Position numbers and translations under genes: made by a program
DNA from: JANRLF01 sp033762815
GTDB lineage: Bacteria > Bacteroidota > Bacteroidia > Chitinophagales > CAIOSU01
DNA length: 64,000 nucleotides
NCBI GenBank assembly: GCA_033762815.1
Contig: JANRLF010000004.1
Span: 550,240 to 614,239 of the forward strand
Direction: 5' to 3'
Part shown: one piece after another, positions 63,601-64,000 of the stretch
How the letters are laid out: every line of letters starts with the position of its first letter
How positions within the stretch are numbered: position 1 is the first letter of the stretch
Notes under the pieces: model-generated
What the model was told of the DNA's origin: nothing
Databases searched by the model: none
Seen by the model: the letters and a program-made list of their open reading frames with translations, nothing else

Positions 63601-64000
63601 AGTAGCGTTGGTGTGGGTTTCAGTGATTGCCAATACATTAGGCTGAGTTACCACGGCAGTATCCCTGCGGGTACAGTTGTTGGCGTCGGTCACCAATACG
63701 GTATAAGTGCCAGCGGCTACGTTGCTCAAATCTTGGGTAGTAGCGCCGTTGCTCCATGCATAAGTGTAAGGAGTGGTTCCACCAGTTACGGTCAGGTCAA
63801 CCGCACCGTTCGATTGGCCGTTGCAACGAACGTTGGTAACGGTCTTGGTAGAAGCCAGCACGTTAGGCTGTGTGATGGTAGCCGACTTGGTAGCGGTACA
63901 GCCGTTCGCATCGGTGATGGTTACGGTGTAGGTGCCAGGGGCCAGGCCGCTCAAGTCTTGGGTAGTGGCCGCATTGCTCCATGCATAAGTGAACGGAGCG
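54682..64000 (-). CDS. Giant SprB-repeat protein with dockerin-like C-terminus, partial
   Basis: The frame is open to the right edge, so the N-terminus is missing; about 3100 residues are seen. I count 36 SprB-type repeats (GGTAPYTYTWNTTPAQTTQD; AAGTYTVTVTDANGC), with one unrelated domain of about 185 residues inserted in a repeat at 62375-62930. The C-terminus is a domain found at the ends of many Bacteroidota surface proteins (IVDWVLISFRTD; AAVVTKNGDVL; LYVVVEHRNHMGIMSS) followed by two calcium-loop dockerin-like motifs (GDGDCNYDINSNDFVPL; GDFNMDGDCNSNDI) ending in FSGVQR. No Por or CHU_C tail is present. It lies 162 bases upstream of the next giant on the same strand. An adhesin or motility role is inferred from the SprB repeats. 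Confidence 0.9.
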   Translation of the reverse strand, partial: APFTYAWSNAATTQDLSGLAPGTYTVTITDANGCTATKSATITQPNVLASTKTVTNVRCNGQSNGAVDLTVTGGTTPYTYAWSNGATTQDLSNVAAGTYTVLVTDANNCTRRDTAVVTQPNVLAITETHTNATCNGTGTGAIDITVTGGTTPYTYIWSNGATTQDLSGLAAGTYTVTVTDANGCSATKAVTLTQPSTLNATTTATNVKCFGGSDGTASVSATGGTTPYTYRWSTGATTATITGRVAGTYNVTVTDANNCQVVKSVTITQPGPLTLGANVTPVTCFGLSTGAIDLTVTGGTSPFTYSWNTTPARITEDISGLSVGNYRVTVIDANQCSATLAVNVPQPDSLTSNISKTDVSCGSGNSPCSLLPYEPTEYTIYLPNLPGAIDTRYVFGATGGSFETFPNGTAHIYGTIYNVLDTMLSFNVDFWFSGKSNWTQWSALGRSWKGDTILVGTNYLNWDYYTFDPNRASMLFGRNTYAGQNLTATHNPPNYFYGLQVGLAANDKNAGYGLSTWFDFTGFASGKGDVNALQICDSSSCNGTTDLTVNGGTAPYTYAWSNGSTTQDLTGLCPGIYTVTATDSRGCTTTNTVTINSGAVVTVTATGVNVSCSANCDGSASATATGGTAPYTYLWSNGASTQSINNLCGGTYYVTMTDARGCRGVDTVVINANPRLDVTATPSPVLCFGGNTGSVSTTINGGVAPYTYSWTPGGATTANISGLAIGTYTVIVTDRNGCRDTASAIVTQPTQALTTVTSSTPVSCIGGTNGTATVTATGGTAPYTYRWSTTTATTATITGRPAGSNIVTVTDANGCTKIDTVVVTTVPPLTLGANVTQVRCNGQSNGAIDLTVTGGTAPYTYTWNTTPAQTTQDIQGLAAGTYRVTVVDANSCSATLAVNVTQPNVLAASETHTNVTCNGAANGSIDVTVTGGTAPFTYAWSNAATTQDLSGLAPGTYTVTITDANGCTATKSATITQPNVLASTKTVTNVRCNGQSNGAVDLTVTGGTTPYTYAWSNGATTQDLSNVAAGTYTVLVTDANSCTRRDTAVVTQPNVLALSSTKLNVACNGGNNGSIDLSVTGGTTPYTYAWNTTPVRTTQDISGLVAGIYRVTVTDANGCSAVKADTISELPGLAVSKVVTNVRCFGENNGAVDITVSGGTGTYTYVWSNGATTQDLQNLVAGTYRVTVVDGNNCSAVDSAVVTQPALLTSTTSSTPVSCIGGNNGTASVSATGGTAPYTYRWSTTTATTATITGRPAGTNFVTVTDANGCTVIDTAIVTTVPPLTLGANVTQVRCFGQNNGAIDLTVTGGTAPYTYTWSTTPAQTTQDISGLTAGNYRVSVVDANGCSATLAVNVNQPNLLTITETHVDILCNGGSNGSIDLTVVGGTAPYTYSWNTTPARTTQDITGLAAGTYIVLVTDNNGCTVRDTVTLTQPPVLALNVQPTSALCSGTASGTINLTVTGGVAPYSYIWSNGATTEDLANLATGTYTVTVTDANGCTATGSGSINQPPLLVSSKTVTNVTCFGGNNGAVDLAVSGGTAPYTYLWSNAATTQDLTNITAGTYTVAVTDANGCIRRDTAVVTQPTQLVLTSTKFNVSCNGGNNASIDLSVSGGVAPYTYAWNTTPVRTTQDISGLAAGIYRVTVTDANGCTAVKADTITELPSLATVLTPTPVRCFGQNNGSVDLSVSGGTGTYTYLWSNGATTQDLTALVAGTYSVTVRDGNQCSATGSVTVTQPTLLTSTTSSTPVSCIGGTNGTASVSATGGTAPYTYRWSTTTATTATITGRPAGMNIVTVTDANGCTVIDTAIVTTVPPLTLGANVTPARCFGESNGAIDLTVTGGTPSYTYTWNTTPAQTTQDISGLVAGTYRVTAVDANGCSATLAVNVTQPNVLATTETHTDVTCNGLSNGSIDLTVTGGSSPYTYAWSTTPVRTTQDISGLSAGTYTVVVTDNNGCIARDTVELAQPQILSVTVVPTAALCNGTPSGTIDLRVGGGVRPYTFLWSTGATTEDINGLVAGTYTVTVTDANGCTILGTANVLQPQTVQASATSTSAICNGSATGTATASATGGTTPYTYAWSNGGNTATIGNLAAGTYIVTVTDVNGCSDTAITTVTQPAPYNIVATGGITRCYGSADGTATVQVSGNTGPYTYTWSNQATGQNISGLAAGIYSVTVRDANGCTGTDTARVSQPDSLTLTTSITNVLCSGQTTGAIDLTVTGGTGAYTYNWMLPGGMMIASQDISGAVAGTYTVFVADANSCRDTLTVSITQPAAITATTQSTNVLCFGGFNGSVDLTVSGGVAPYTYRWSNNATSQDITGLAAGLYMVTITDANGCRKVVTAVVNQPGPLTLGAVPSPVRCSGGSDGHIDLTVTGGTPGFIYTWSTGATTQDITGLTAGTYRVTVVDANGCSATVSSQVSQPNPLSLSATKVDVTINGGSNGSIDLTVAGGTSPYTYLWSNQATTEDLTNIPAGTYCVTVTDNYACTATTCVTVQEPACTGFAVTAQSVNVACYGSATGSINLTVQGNNPPFVYAWSNGAATQNISGLRAGTYTVTVTNAVSCSATQTVTISQPDSLTASAAAVNINCNGATTGAVNTTVNGGIAPYTYLWNNQATTANLSSIGAGSYVVTVTDANNCTATASATVTQSSAIVATTTVSNVRCFLGVDGSVTLTVSGGATPYTYRWSNNATSRNLTGVRAGTYTVTITDALGCTKIVSAQVTQPGPLTLGAVPTSVSCFQGNDGTINLTVQGGVTPYQFTWSTGATTEDVSGLAIGTYRVTVVDANSCSATLTSTVNQPQPLQLQGSVTNACDSAANGSIDVSVIGGTAPYTYRWSNQAVTEDIFGLLPNTYTVTVTDNKGCSVTASYTVGSSTECARALFALRVMLEGPYNGSSNKMNTGLNSLGVLPNNQPYNSPVMNYQGTESITTFSPDIVDWVLISFRTDTNAATTIHKLAAVVTKNGDVLTATGDSVIEVVYGSADSLYVVVEHRNHMGIMSSIAMPSATSRASIPVIDFTRMQSYQIGTPLTSGQKVIGHDSLGDIYGMYSGDGDCNYDINSNDFVPLVNDYNNFNVYSPGDFNMDGDCNSNDIPKWVENFNLFSGVQR
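60842..61201 (-). repeat. Near-identical 360-bp segment, copy 1 (copy 2 at 63641-64000)
   Basis: The two segments are 2799 bases (933 codons) apart, start with ggctgagttaccacggcagt, and differ at fewer than about ten positions. The similarity runs to the window edge, so the duplicated unit is longer. They encode the repeat VTNVRCNGQSNGAVDLTVTG and its successor. Confidence 0.85.
62375..62930 (-). other. Foreign domain inserted inside an SprB repeat
   Basis: The SprB repeat that starts SNISKTDVSCG breaks off and resumes about 185 residues later at SCNGTTDLTVNGGTAPYTY. The interrupting part (LPYEPTEYTIYLPNLPGAID; DTRYVFGATGGSFETFPNG; FWFSGKSNWTQWSALGRSW; PPNYFYGLQVGLAANDKN) is aromatic and glycine-rich, like a lectin- or jelly-roll-type beta domain. 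I do not recognise it with certainty. Confidence 0.75.

Noticed and set aside
27430..64000. tRNA, rRNA or mobile element genes
   Set aside because: Searched by eye for conserved rRNA/tRNA strings and transposase motifs; none seen. The apparent repetitiveness is coding repeats of the giant adhesins.

Overview
The window comes from a member of the Bacteroidota, most likely a Chitinophagales- or Saprospirales-like environmental lineage (my inference). The evidence is type IX secretion (T9SS) C-terminal domains of both the Por and the gliding-motility (CHU_C) kind, a PorP/SprF protein, SprB-type repeats, a subtype iii type VI secretion locus (TssN/TssO/TssP instead of TssJ/L/M), a fused alpha-beta E1 dehydrogenase, and promoter-like TAnnTTTG boxes typical of the phylum. 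I see no rRNA, tRNA, insertion sequence or CRISPR array.

Layout. 1-6000: the 5' part of a methylmalonyl-CoA mutase small subunit (missed by simple ORF calling because it runs off the left edge), an enoyl-CoA hydratase, a frameshifted four-helix-bundle (S23) gene, class II fumarase, and a secreted T9SS type A protein with two tandem modules. 6000-9000: a BrnT toxin with a very short overlapping partner, a duplicated terminator, a GC-rich pair (outer-membrane barrel and Crp-like regulator), then about 0.8 kb of non-coding DNA with stacked hairpins and an array of 11-bp repeats. 9016-24273: one long minus-strand T6SS run, transcribed as unknown 363-aa gene, tssH, tssB, tssC, hcp, vgrG, tssE, tssF, tssG, tssN, tssK, tssO, tssP, unknown 72-aa gene, PAAR. 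24422-27092: a small secreted protein divergent from the T6SS, then SulP transporter plus beta-carbonic anhydrase. 27430-36813: a 3127-residue PKD/Ig-like adhesin with a type B T9SS signal. 36900-44000: a short housekeeping stretch (E1 fusion, mscL, RmlD-like reductase, topoisomerase IB, DUF4159, rsmE) and a RelE/ParE-type toxin-antitoxin pair. 44018-64000: a minus-strand surface-protein cluster made of a giant SprB-repeat protein that runs off the right edge, a second 3115-residue SprB/tandem-95 protein with a type B signal, and a PorP/SprF partner.

How it fits together. Two contact-dependent surface machineries dominate: a T6SSiii injection apparatus, and about 28 kb of T9SS-exported repeat adhesins, with the SprB-like/SprF-like order known from gliding bacteria. 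The points I would follow up first are the unassigned first and penultimate T6SS genes and the absence of TssQ/TssR, the hairpin between hcp and vgrG, the higher-order (multi-unit) repeat structure of all three giants including a duplicated block whose two copies differ sharply in base composition, a foreign domain inserted inside one SprB repeat, and a possible dockerin-like/cohesin-like pairing between two neighbouring giants.
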